Assembly: GCA_001942185.1 (NCBI GenBank)
Contig: MKJV01000068.1
Coordinates: 434,001 to 498,000 of the forward strand
Direction: 5' to 3'
Length of the DNA: 64,000 bases
Origin: Pseudonocardia sp. CNS-004
GTDB taxonomy: Bacteria; Actinomycetota; Actinomycetes; Mycobacteriales; Pseudonocardiaceae
Position numbers and translations under genes: made by a program
Notes under the pieces: model-generated
Told to the model about the DNA's origin: nothing
What the model saw: the letters and a program-made list of their open reading frames with translations, nothing else
The model's database searches: none
In this document: in pieces, positions 18,446 through 26,558 of the stretch
Layout: each line of letters opens with the position of its first letter
Position numbering within the stretch: position 1 is the first letter of the stretch

Positions 18446-19994
18446 TCAGCGCCGCCTGCGCGTGCCGAAGAGGCCTCTCGTGATCTCCCGGCCCAGCGCG
18501 CTCGCGGCCGACCGCATGAACGACCTCACCACCGGCGAGCCGAGCATCTCGGCCACCATCCCCGGCTCCTCGCGACGCCGCTCGGGCTCGGGTGCTGCCG
18601 CGGGCGGCGGGGGCGCGTCGGCCGGGGCAGGAGGAGCAGCGGGCGCCTCCGCGATCTTGGCGGTCAGCTTCTCGTACGCCGACTCGCGGTCGACGGACTC
18701 GCCGTACTTCCCGTAGAGGGACGACGCCTTCGCCGCCTCCGTGACGGCATCGGCGCCGATCGCGGCCATCAGCGAGCGCGGGCCCGCATCCTGGACCACG
18801 CCACCGGGGTGGGTGCGCCCCGCTCGGACAGCACGGTGACGATCGCCTCGCCGATGCCGAGCGACGTCAGCGCCTCCTCCATGTCGTAGACCGCGGTCTT
18901 CGGGTAGGTCCGCACGGTCTTGGAGAGCGCCGCCTGGTCCTCCGGCGTGAACGCGCGCAGCGCGTGCTGGACCCTCGCGCCCAGCTGCGAGAGCACCGCG
19001 TTCGGGATGTCGGTGGGCAGCTGCGTGCAGAAGAAGACCCCGACGCCTTCGACCGGATCAGCTTCACGGTCTGCTCGATGCGCTCCAGGAACGCCTTCGA
19101 GGCGCCGTCGAACAGCAGGTGGGCCTCGTCGAGGAAGAACACCAGCTTGGGCTTGTCGAGGTCACCGGCCTCCGGCAGGTCCTCGAACAGCTCGGCCAGC
19201 AGCCACATGAGGAAGGTGGACCACAGCCGCGGGTTGGTCTGCTGGTCCGCCAGCTCCAGCAGCGTGACGACACCCTTGCCGTCGACCTGGCGCATGAGGT
19301 CTGCCGGGTCGAACTCCGGCTCGCCGAAGAAGTCGTCGCCGCCCTGCGCCTCCAGGTTCACCAGCGCGCGCAGGATCACGCCCGCCGTGGCCGACGAGAC
19401 CCCGCCGATCCCCTTGAGGTCGGCCTTGCCCTCGTCGGACGTGAGGTGCTGGATGACCGCCCGCAGGTCCTTGGTGTCCAGCAGCGGCAACCCCCGCTGG
19501 TCGGCCCAGTGGAAGATCAGCCCGAGCGTCGACTCCTGGGTGTCGTTGAGGTCGAGCACCTTGCTCAGCAGGATCGGCCCGAACTGGGTGAGCGTGGCCC
19601 GGATCGGCACCGCCGCGCTGCTCGCGCCGAGCGACATGAACTCGACGGGGAACGCCGTGGGCACCCAGTCGTCGCCGGTCTCCTGCGCCCGCGACTCGAT
19701 CTTCGGGCCGCCCTCGCCCGCCCGCGCCATGCCGGACAGGTCGCCCTTGATGTCCGACAGCAGCACCGGCACACCGGCCGCCGACAGCTGCTCGGCGATC
19801 CCCTGCAACGTCTTGGTCTTGCCGGTACCGGTGGCACCCGCGACGAGTCCGTGCCGGTTGAGCGTCGCGAACGGGATGCGCACCCGGGCGCTCGAGTCGA
19901 CCTTCCCGTCGACGACGACGCAACCCAGCTCGAGCGCCGCCCCCTCCGTCGCGTATCCGGCAGCGATCTCCTGGGCTTCGGCGGTGTTCCCCAC
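18446..19994 (-). CDS. HerA-like P-loop ATPase (DUF853), frameshifted
   Basis: Helicase HerA-like family. GTG 19994 begins GNTAEAQEIAAGYATEGAALELG; Walker A GATGTGKTKTL and Walker B KLVFFLDEAHLLF are clear, as are KVLDLNDTQESTLGLIF and TNPRLWSTFLMWLL. The frame changes near 19045 (after VKLIRSK) and 18795; the C-terminus continues as NAVLSQLGARVQHALRAFTP and SLYGKYGESVDRESAYEKL, with a Pro/Ala-rich linker and RSFMRSAASALGREITRGLFG tail. Role in the family is unclear (DNA or macromolecule handling). An ATG at about 20057 is an alternative start. Confidence 0.85.
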
Positions 19995-20096
19995 GGCGCC
20001 GCAGCCTAGCCCCAACCGCACCCCGACGAGGAACGACGAGATCACGACACGCGCCATGACACGCCCCGGAACGGCTCCCAGGCATAGTGTGACGCC

Positions 20097-20723
20097 GTGA
20101 CCGACCGTCTTGTATGGATCGACTGCGAGATGACCGGGCTCGACCTCCGCCGCGACGCGCTGATCGAGATCGCCGTGCTCGTCACCGACGGCGACCTCAC
20201 CGTGCTCGGCGAAGGTGTCGACCTCGTCATCCACGCCGACGAACCCGCCCTCGCCGGAATGCCCGACGTCGTGCGGGAGATGCACGAGCGGTCCGGGCTC
20301 ACCGAGGAGGTCCGCGCCTCCACCGTCACCCTGGCGGAGGCCGAGCAGGTCGCGCTCGAGTACGTGCGCCGGCACGTGCCCGACCTCCGCACCGCACCGC
20401 TGGCCGGCAACACGATCGCCACCGACCGCGCGTTCCTCGCCCGGGACATGCCGGAGCTCGACGGCCACCTGCACTACCGGATGGTCGACGTCAGCTCCGT
20501 GAAGGAACTCGCCCGGCGCTGGTACCCGCGCGTGTTCTACGCGAAGCCGGAGAAGGGCCTCGCCCACCGCGCCCTCGCCGACATCATGGAGTCGATCCGC
20601 GAGCTCGAGTACTACCGCCGCACGCTGTTCGTGCCGCCCCCCGGGCCCACCACCGAAGCCGCCCAGGCCGTCGCCGCGGCACTACCGCCAACCCGCTTCG
20701 AGGTGCCGCACCCGCCACGCTAG
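20097..20723 (+). CDS. orn: Oligoribonuclease
   Basis: 3'-5' exoribonuclease that degrades 2-5-nt RNAs, including pGpG from c-di-GMP turnover. DEDDh catalytic set visible: D9 and E11 ([10 protein letters not shown]), D110 ([10 protein letters not shown]), H157 and D162 ([10 protein letters not shown]); the [18 protein letters not shown] segment is diagnostic. 208 aa, normal. GTG 20097 follows a TAGTGT-like -10 by a few bases, suggesting a leaderless or short-leader transcript. Diverges from the HerA-like gene; tRNA-His follows. Confidence 0.96.
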   Translation: MTDRLVWIDCEMTGLDLRRDALIEIAVLVTDGDLTVLGEGVDLVIHADEPALAGMPDVVREMHERSGLTEEVRASTVTLAEAEQVALEYVRRHVPDLRTAPLAGNTIATDRAFLARDMPELDGHLHYRMVDVSSVKELARRWYPRVFYAKPEKGLAHRALADIMESIRELEYYRRTLFVPPPGPTTEAAQAVAAALPPTRFEVPHPPR

Positions 20724-20763
20724 ACTCGACAGCGCGCCCCGGTTCCGGCCGGGGGATCGCATG

Positions 20764-20839
20764 GTGGGTGTAGCTCAGCTGGTAGAGCACCTGGTTGTGG
20801 TCCAGGAAGTCGCGGGTTCAAGTCCCGTCACTCACCCCA
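20764..20839 (+). tRNA. tRNA-His (GTG)
   Basis: Complete cloverleaf: acceptor GTGGGTG with CACTCAC, D stem GCTC/GAGC, anticodon stem CCTGG/CCAGG with loop TTGTGGT (anticodon GTG), T stem GCGGG/CCCGT. Discriminator is C73 and the base before the gene is G, as required for tRNA-His. CCA is encoded (20837-20839). Confidence 0.96.
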
Positions 20840-20918
20840 TGCCGAGGCACCCCGCCGCTCGGCCCCCGGACAGCGCGTGTTAGCGTTTCCGGGCGCGAGC
20901 GGGAGGGCGCAACGGCAG

Positions 20919-20991
20919 GCGCCGCTAGCTCAATTGGCAGAGCAGCTGGCTCTTAACCAGCGGGTTCGGGGTTCGAGTCCCTGGCGGCGCA
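20919..20991 (+). tRNA. tRNA-Lys (CTT)
   Basis: Acceptor GCGCCGC pairs with GCGGCGC; D stem GCTC/GAGC; anticodon stem GCTGG/CCAGC with loop CTCTTAA (anticodon CTT); T loop GTTCGAG. Discriminator A at 20991. No CCA encoded. Lies 80 bases after tRNA-His. Confidence 0.96.
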
Positions 20992-21000
20992 CGAGCGGGA

Positions 21001-21036
21001 GCGGGGTGTGCGCGCAAAAAGCGCGCGCCACCCCGC
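21001..21036 (+). terminator. Terminator hairpin after tRNA-Lys
   Basis: GCGGGGTG and GCGCGC arms fold around an AAAAA loop with their complements (GCGCGC, CACCCCGC), about 14 bp, nine bases after the tRNA; ATTTT follows shortly. Confidence 0.8.
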
Positions 21037-21782
21037 TCGTGCCATTTTCCTGGGGGTGCAACCCCCAGACCCCGCCCCGGCGGGGCTCCGCCCCCCGGGA
21101 CCCCCCGTCTCGCAACCGGAGTCTTCCTCGATCTTGGGGTCTCGACCGCTGTCCCTTGCGCGATCAGAGGCCCTTGGGCGATCAAGGCGAGAGGGTGGTC
21201 GAACGATCTTCCGGGGCCACCCTCAGCCCTTGATCGCCGCCAGGGACCCGGCTGACCTGCCGGTCCCAGTTGCCCATCGTCGCGACGACGACCATGGGCA
21301 ACCGATACTGCCGATCACCGCGGCAGCGCTCCTCTCGCGGCAGCAAGCAGACCGGAGGGCGATCACCGAGGTCTTGATCGCCACTTGGGCGCATTCCTGT
21401 GTCGATTTCGCCCGTTTTCGCGCCAACTCCGTGATCATGCCCGCGACACCGCCGCTGGTGGCGCCGCGCGCCCGAGAGGGCAGGCCCCCTGGCCTGCCCG
21501 CGATCTGCCCGGGAGGGGCCGCAGAGGCTCACGGGTCAAGGGCCGCGCAGCGGTCGCGAAGCGACGCCGAAGGCGCCCTTGACGCGTGAGGGGCGGCCCC
21601 GCACGATGCGCGGCGCCACCAGCGGCCCCCGTTCGGCCTGACCCGGACGATGCACGGCGTCAGCAGAGGCCTCGCCCGGCCCGGCCCCGCCGCATGAGCG
21701 CGACGCCGCCAGAGGCCTCGCGCCACCAGGGCATTGCGCCACCCATCGGTGGTGTCGCACCGGAGGTTCAGCTAGCCGAGAA
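21037..21782. other. Gene-free region rich in hairpins and repeat words
   Basis: No supported gene in about 745 bases. It begins with a GGGGGTGCAACCCCC / CCCCGGCGGGG run and contains two clear hairpins: 21180-21235 (arms GATCAAGG and GAGGGTGG with complements) and 21269-21302 (GTTGCCCAT/ATGGGCAAC with inner CGTCG/CGACG). It also holds a GTCAAGGGC...GCCCTTGAC pair around 21534-21583. TTGATCGCC and CTCCGTGATCA words recur, as in the gap at 9.2 kb, suggesting dispersed intergenic repeats. Confidence 0.6.
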
Positions 21783-22169
21783 TCAGCGTGACGCCCGGGT
21801 GTTCTGGAAGGCCGCGATCTTCCAGTCGTCCGCCTCGCGCACGAGCACGAAGGACACGACCGATGCCCGGTCCGCCGGCATCTCCTCCTGCCCCGGCGGC
21901 CGGGTGCCGGCTGCGGCGACCACGTGGGCGACGTCGGCGCCCAGGTACCGGATCGGAGCGGTCGAGGGCGGCTCCATCGTGAAGCCGCGCAGCGGCCCGG
22001 CGAACAGCGCCCGGTGGCCCTCCTCGATGGCGGTGCGGCCGCGCACGACCGTGCCGTCGAAGATCACGTAGGTGGCGTCGGCGGTGAAGAGGTCGGCGTA
22101 GGCGGTGGCGTCGCCGTCGTTCCAGGCGACGGCGAGGCGGGTCAGGGTGTCCTCGACGGACGTGGGCAT
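21783..22169 (-). CDS. SnoaL-like / SgcJ-type NTF2-fold protein
   Basis: 128 aa. NTF2-like pattern: VEDTLTRLAVAWNDGDATAYADLFTADATYV then GRTAIEEGHRALF and a C-terminal strand READDWKIAAFQNTR. The SgcJ/EcaC (TIGR02246) group is used for hydrolysis, cyclisation or as an accessory to small-molecule metabolism; no function can be assigned here. Ribosome site GGAAGGA six bases before the ATG. Stands alone, downstream of the PadR gene on the same strand. Confidence 0.8.
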   Translation of the reverse strand: MPTSVEDTLTRLAVAWNDGDATAYADLFTADATYVIFDGTVVRGRTAIEEGHRALFAGPLRGFTMEPPSTAPIRYLGADVAHVVAAAGTRPPGQEEMPADRASVVSFVLVREADDWKIAAFQNTRASR

Positions 22170-22329
22170 GTCGGATTCCTTCCGGTGGAGCGTGGGGGGA
22201 TGCGACGGGGCGCCGTACTCTCACCGGTGCAGTTCCCGTGGAGCGCGGCTCAGGTCGCCGAAACGGTCGGGGTCCGGGTGGGGGCGCGGCAACGCCGCCG
22301 CCCGGACCTCTGCGATCAGGTCGCTGCGG

Positions 22330-22925
22330 TCAGTTCACGGTCGGCACCTCCAGGTCGCGGAGGTCTGCGGGCCAGTCGAGCCGGCCGGCGTCGAGGTCGG
22401 CGAGCAGGCCGGCCACCCAGTCCCGTTCGGCCGTGAGGCGGGCGATCTCGTACTCGGCCTCCACCAGGAGCAGGCGCGGCAGGGCCGGGGCCGTGGCGAG
22501 GGCGGCGTGCGTGCCGTCGATGCGGTTGCCCAGCTCGGTCCGGCGCACGTCGAGCGCCGACCGGACCTGCGATCTGGGCAGGCAACCCAGGAACGACAGC
22601 GCGGCCACGAACAGGGTGGCGTCGGGGTCGGGCTGCTCGAGCAGCCGCCGCACCCGCTCCTGGAGATCCGCCCGGCCCGCGTCGGTGAGGCCGTACACGG
22701 TGCGTTCGGGGCGCCCTCGCGGCCGGTCGGTGCGCACCACCTCGATCAGCTCGGCGCGCAGCAGGCGCTCCACCGCGTGGTACATGCTGCGCGGCAGCCC
22801 GGTGACGAAGTCCTTGTGCGTGTCGATCATCAGCCGGTGCATCTCGTACGTGTGCCGCGGCCCGTCGTGAGCAGTGCGAGCACGGTGAGCGCCGGGAGGT
22901 CCCGGTCGGCGCGCTGCAAGGACAT
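22330..22925 (-). CDS. PadR family transcriptional regulator, frameshifted
   Basis: ATG 22925 with an ideal AGGAGG six bases upstream opens MSLQRADRDLPALTVLALLTTG. After a one-base loss near 22860 (GGGCCGCGG where GGGCCCGCGG is expected) the winged helix continues: HTYEMHRLMIDTHKDFVTGLPRSMYHAVERLLRAELIE...RPERTVYGLTDAGR. The C-terminal helical PadR_C domain follows. About 198 aa. A dyad covering its own ribosome site suggests autoregulation. Probably also affects the co-oriented upstream gene. Confidence 0.85.
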
Positions 22926-22930
22926 CCACA

Positions 22931-22972
22931 CCTCCTAGTGCAGATCGCAGTATTGCACTCTGCACTAGGAGG
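22931..22972. promoter_or_regulatory. 13-bp inverted repeat enclosing the PadR ribosome site
   Basis: CCTCCTAGTGCAG (22931-22943) and CTGCACTAGGAGG (22960-22972) are perfect complements, with a further AGTGCA/TGCACT relation inside. The left arm is the antisense of the PadR gene's AGGAGG. It could be the PadR operator, a terminator for the upstream gene, or both. Confidence 0.65.
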
Positions 22973-22974
22973 CG

Positions 22975-23874
22975 TCATCCCTTGACGTAGGACAGCTTCT
23001 CCGCCACCCGTCCATCCCGGACGGTGAACAGGTCCACCCCGCGGACGTGGCCGTCACCCCACTCGTAGCGCCACCGCTGTACGACCCGGTCCCCCGCCGG
23101 GAACAGCTCCTCGGCGGTGAAGACGGCGTTCGGCGACCCGCTGAACAGCGCCTCCCAGGCCACCCGAACCGCGGCCGCCCCCACGTGACGGATGCCGTCC
23201 GGCCTGGTGGTGTCCTCGAAGACGCAGTCCGGCGTCATCGCCGCCATGATCGCGTCGATGTCCTTCGCGCCGAACGCCGCGTTGAACCGCTGCACGGCCG
23301 CGAGGGCCGGGCTCCGGCCGAACATCGCGAGCAGCTCGTCCTGCGGGCCGGCGCCGATCGGAAGGGCGACCCGGGGCCCGATGACGCCCGCCTGCCGGTA
23401 GAGCGGTTCGACCGCCACGAACCACTCGCGGACCGTCGCGACGGCGTCGGCGTCGAGCGCGGTGTCGTCACCGAGCGCTTGTCCGAGGTCCCACGCGTGC
23501 ACGAGGTGGTCGGCCGCGAGCTGCATGACGTACTCCCGGCCGGGCACGTCGCCGAACGAGAGGTGCACCGTCCGGTCGAGCGCGTCGTCCCGCTCGACGG
23601 CGATCACCGCGAGATCCGCGGCCTCGTCCACCGCCCCCACCGGGTCGGCACCGAGCTGGTCCCCGGCGAACCGGTCGCCGACCTCTGCGATGGTCGCGCC
23701 ACCGAGGAGGGGCAGGACCCACCGTTCCTCCTCGACGACGTGCCGGACCAGCTCGCGCACGTCCCAGTCCGCGCACGGCGTCCCCGCCATCCACCGGTCA
23801 CCGACGCGGTGGGCCCGGGTGGAGAACTCCACGGACGCTCGGCGGTACAGCTCGCGGGAATCGATGGTCGCCAC
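22975..23874 (-). CDS. Maleylpyruvate-isomerase-like (DinB-type) metal-binding domain fused to SnoaL-like domain
   Basis: 299 aa in two parts. Residues 1-190 match TIGR03086/MDMPI-type proteins: CADWDVRELVRHVVEEERW (His ligand), then AADHLVHAWDLGQALG with His ligands typical of the DinB/mycothiol-dependent fold. Residues 195-299 are an NTF2/SnoaL domain (QRFNAAFGAKDIDAIMAAMTPDCVFEDTTRPDG...RYEWGDGHVRGVDLFTVRDGRVAEK). Such fusions suggest a mycothiol-dependent enzyme with a small-molecule pocket; the substrate is unknown. Lies upstream of and in line with the PadR gene. Confidence 0.82.
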   Translation of the reverse strand: MATIDSRELYRRASVEFSTRAHRVGDRWMAGTPCADWDVRELVRHVVEEERWVLPLLGGATIAEVGDRFAGDQLGADPVGAVDEAADLAVIAVERDDALDRTVHLSFGDVPGREYVMQLAADHLVHAWDLGQALGDDTALDADAVATVREWFVAVEPLYRQAGVIGPRVALPIGAGPQDELLAMFGRSPALAAVQRFNAAFGAKDIDAIMAAMTPDCVFEDTTRPDGIRHVGAAAVRVAWEALFSGSPNAVFTAEELFPAGDRVVQRWRYEWGDGHVRGVDLFTVRDGRVAEKLSYVKG

Positions 23875-24029
23875 GAGTGGGTCTCGGCACAGCAGGCGCG
23901 GACGTTATGCCCCGCCGAGCAGGTCGTCCTGCGGTGAGCGCAGGCCCCAACCGCGAGGTCGCGCGGACGGTCGGAACCCACGAGGCGCGACGACCGTCGT
24001 GCAGGTCGAACGGATGTAGAGGTCCCGAG

Positions 24030-24587
24030 ATGGCGAAGCCGCAGCGGTCCGGCGAGTACGTCGCACGGTTCGGGTTCAACCGGAAGGCCGTGCTGGTCGT
24101 GCTCTGCTGCGCGGCGTTCACGGCGGCGTGCATCCTGCTCCCGGACATGCACGTACTGACGAGGTCGGCAGGGCTGCTGCTGTTCGGTGTCGGCGGCCTG
24201 CTGTTCCTGGTGATCTCCTTGAAGGGCGGGGTCGCCTTCCGGGCGGACGAGGAGGGCATCACGCTGGGCAACCCACCCGTGGGCGTGCGCAGGCCCGAAC
24301 TGCACGTCCCGTGGGCCTCGATCGACGAGGTCGTGCTGTTCCGCCAGGACGCCGGCGCCGCCACCGTGCCCCACGTGGGACTGCGGCTGCGGCCCGGCGC
24401 CCCTGCGGTGAACACCGGGATCGATCGCGACGGCCGGGTGTGGCAGGGCGTCCGACGCCTGGTGCCGCACGTCCCCGAGGACGTGCTCGCGCACAGCCGC
24501 GCGATCAGCGGGTGGCGGCTGGACGAGGAGCGACTGGCGCAGGCGCTGGACGTCCACGCGCCCCACGTGCGGATCGTGCCCATGTAG
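24030..24587 (+). CDS. Small membrane protein with PH-like region, family unknown
   Basis: 185 aa from ATG 24030. Two adjacent TM helices at about 20-65 (AVLVVLCCAAFTAACILL and LLLFGVGGLLFLVISL) precede a soluble part with GGVAFRADEEGITLGNPPV...VPWASIDEVVLFRQD, the pattern of small actinobacterial STM3941/PH-like proteins. No catalytic motif. I do not recognise a precise family. It sits between the MDMPI-SnoaL fusion (divergent) and a P450 gene. Confidence 0.7.
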   Translation: MAKPQRSGEYVARFGFNRKAVLVVLCCAAFTAACILLPDMHVLTRSAGLLLFGVGGLLFLVISLKGGVAFRADEEGITLGNPPVGVRRPELHVPWASIDEVVLFRQDAGAATVPHVGLRLRPGAPAVNTGIDRDGRVWQGVRRLVPHVPEDVLAHSRAISGWRLDEERLAQALDVHAPHVRIVPM

Positions 24588-24600
24588 CGGCGTGCGCCAT

Positions 24601-24645
24601 ATTGGCACCAATCTCACTTGACTTGGCATCACATATGGTGCCAAT
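24601..24645. promoter_or_regulatory. Paired palindromic operator at the P450 start
   Basis: ATTGGCACCA (24601-24610) and TGGTGCCAAT (24636-24645) are perfect inverted copies; the left one extends to the palindrome ATTGGCACCAAT, and the right one abuts the GTG at 24646. TTGACT between them could be a -35. Typical of repressor control; the nearby convergent TetR gene at 25846-26454 is one candidate. Confidence 0.6.
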
Positions 24646-25862
24646 GTGGCTCGCATGAGCGACGACCTCCACACGGTCACGACGATGCCGGCGGCGCGCC
24701 GGCCCGGCTGCCCCTTCGACCCGCCCCCGGAGCTGGCCGACGCCCGCAGGCACGGCCCGATCAGCCGCTACTCCTTCCCCGATGGGCACCAGGGCTGGCT
24801 GATCACCGGGTTCGACCTGGTCCGGGCCGTGCTGGCCGACTCGCGGTTCAGCTCGCGCCGGGAGCTCATGCGCCACCACCCGTTGATCGACTTCACCGGC
24901 GTGGAGGTCCCTCCGGCACCGCCCGGCGAGTTCCTCCTCATGGACGAGCCGCAGCACAGCCGCTACCGGAAGCCCCTGGTGGGCAAGTTCACCGTGCGGC
25001 GGATGCGACTGTTGGCCGAGCGCGTCGAGCAGATCACCGCCGACCACCTGGACACCATGGAGAAGGCCGGGCCGCCCGCCGACCTGGTGACCGCGTTCGC
25101 CACCCCCATCCCCGCCATCATGATCTGCGAGCTGCTCGGGGTGCCGTACGCGGACCGCGGCTCCTTCCAGGAACAGGTCGAGTCGTTCATGAGCGGGGAG
25201 ACGAGCGACGAGGACCTGATGGCGGCCTACACCGCGGTGCAGCAGTACCTCGCGGAGCTGGTCGCCGCCAAGCGCGCGAACCCACGGACGACGTGCTCAG
25301 CGACCTCACCGACAGCGACCTCACCGACGAGGAGCTGACGGGCATGAGCCTGATCCTGCTGGCGGCCGGGCTCGACACCACGGCGAACATGCTGGGCTTA
25401 GGCACCTTCGCGCTGCTGCGCCACCCGGAGCAGCCGGCCGCACTGCGCGGCGATCCCGCACTCGCCGACCGGGCCGTGGAGGAGCTGCTGCGATACCTGA
25501 GCGTCGCCAAGACGTTCATGCGGACGGCACTGGAGGACGTCGAGGTGGGCGGCCGGACGATCGAATCCGGCACGTCCGTCATCCTCTCCTACAACACCGC
25601 CAACCGGGATCCCGAGCGCTTCCCCGACCCCGACGCGCTCGACATCCACCGGGAGTCCATCGGACACCTCGCGTTCGGCCACGGCATCCACCAGTGCCTC
25701 GGCCAGCAGCTGGCCCGCGTCGAGCTGCGGGTCGCGCTCCCCGCGCTGTTCGACCGCTTCCCCACGCTGCGCCTGGCCGTCCCGGCGGACGAGGTCGTCC
25801 TGCGCCCGGAGACCGCGGACATCTTCGGCGTGAAGAGCCTCCCGGTCACCTGGGACGCGTGA
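24646..25862 (+). CDS. Cytochrome P450 (actinobacterial CYP105/107-like), frameshifted
   Basis: About 405 aa. I-helix [13 protein letters not shown], ExxR in EELLRYL (helix K region), heme loop [15 protein letters not shown] with the Cys ligand. The N-terminal half ([19 protein letters not shown]...[16 protein letters not shown]) is in one frame; near 25283 it passes to the other and runs to 25862. GTG 24646 or ATG 24655 are both possible. Class I soluble P450 needing ferredoxin partners; none is adjacent. Operator repeats overlap the start. Confidence 0.9.
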
Positions 25863-26454
25863 GACCCGGCGCCTCCGATGCGCTCGCCGCGGTCCGCAGG
25901 TATCCGATCAGGTCGTCGACGAGGTCCGCAGGGCTCGCACGGCTCTTGCCCGCCGCACCGAGGTGACCGGCTGCGGCCAGGTCGGCGGCTCCGTGTGCCA
26001 GCGCGCGCAGCAACGAGCTCAGGCGCGCCGGATCACCGGGCGGCAGCATCCCGGATCCCTGCACCTCGGCGACGAGCTCGACCAGCCCGGCCTGCGCCTC
26101 CTGCGCGGCGGCGGCCAGCTCCGGCGACTCGATCTTCCACGCTCCGAAGGTCAGCTTGAAGCGGGCGGGGAACTCGAGCGCCCACGCGACGTAGTCGTAC
26201 ATCACGGTGCGCAGCGCCTCGTCCGGCGATGTCGCACGCGCTCTGGTTCGTGCGAGCAGTGCGGTGCGGTGCGTGAGCTCGCGAGCGGCGACGGCGGCGA
26301 GCAACGCCTCCTTGCCCGCGAAGTGCTTGTACGGGGCGTTGTGCGACACACCCGCGAGCCGCCCGACCTCGCGGAGGGTCACCGCTTCGACGCCTCCCCC
26401 GTCCAGCAGCCCCGCAGCAGCGCCGATCAGTGCGTCGCGGGTGCCGGCGGCCAT
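25846..26454 (-). CDS. TetR/AcrR regulator with WHG-type ligand domain
   Basis: 202 aa. HTH residues 1-50: [52 protein letters not shown]. The C-terminal part ([13 protein letters not shown]...) is like the WHG domain. Overlaps the P450 3' end by 17 bases, convergently. Divergent from an MMPL transporter across two copies of a GGTTGAC-N3-GTCAACC dyad, so it most likely represses itself and the transporter. Confidence 0.9.
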   Translation of the reverse strand: MAAGTRDALIGAAAGLLDGGGVEAVTLREVGRLAGVSHNAPYKHFAGKEALLAAVAARELTHRTALLARTRARATSPDEALRTVMYDYVAWALEFPARFKLTFGAWKIESPELAAAAQEAQAGLVELVAEVQGSGMLPPGDPARLSSLLRALAHGAADLAAAGHLGAAGKSRASPADLVDDLIGYLRTAASASEAPGLTRPR

Positions 26455-26488
26455 CGCCAGAGTCTAGAGCGGCGACGCTCCCCCGATG

Positions 26489-26532
26489 GGTTGACGTTGT
26501 CAACCTCGATCGTTAGGTTGACGCCGTCAACC
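26489..26532. promoter_or_regulatory. Two GGTTGAC-N3-GTCAACC operators between TetR and MMPL genes
   Basis: Perfect 7-bp-arm dyads at 26489-26505 and 26516-26532, 27 bp centre to centre, in the 100-bp divergent gap. Best read as the binding sites of the adjacent TetR regulator. Confidence 0.78.
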
Positions 26533-26558
26533 TCGTGATCCTTTCGGGTGGTAGATCT

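Noticed and set aside
20992..21782. Integrated element at tRNA-Lys
   Set aside because: No integrase, excisionase or duplicated tRNA 3' end could be seen.
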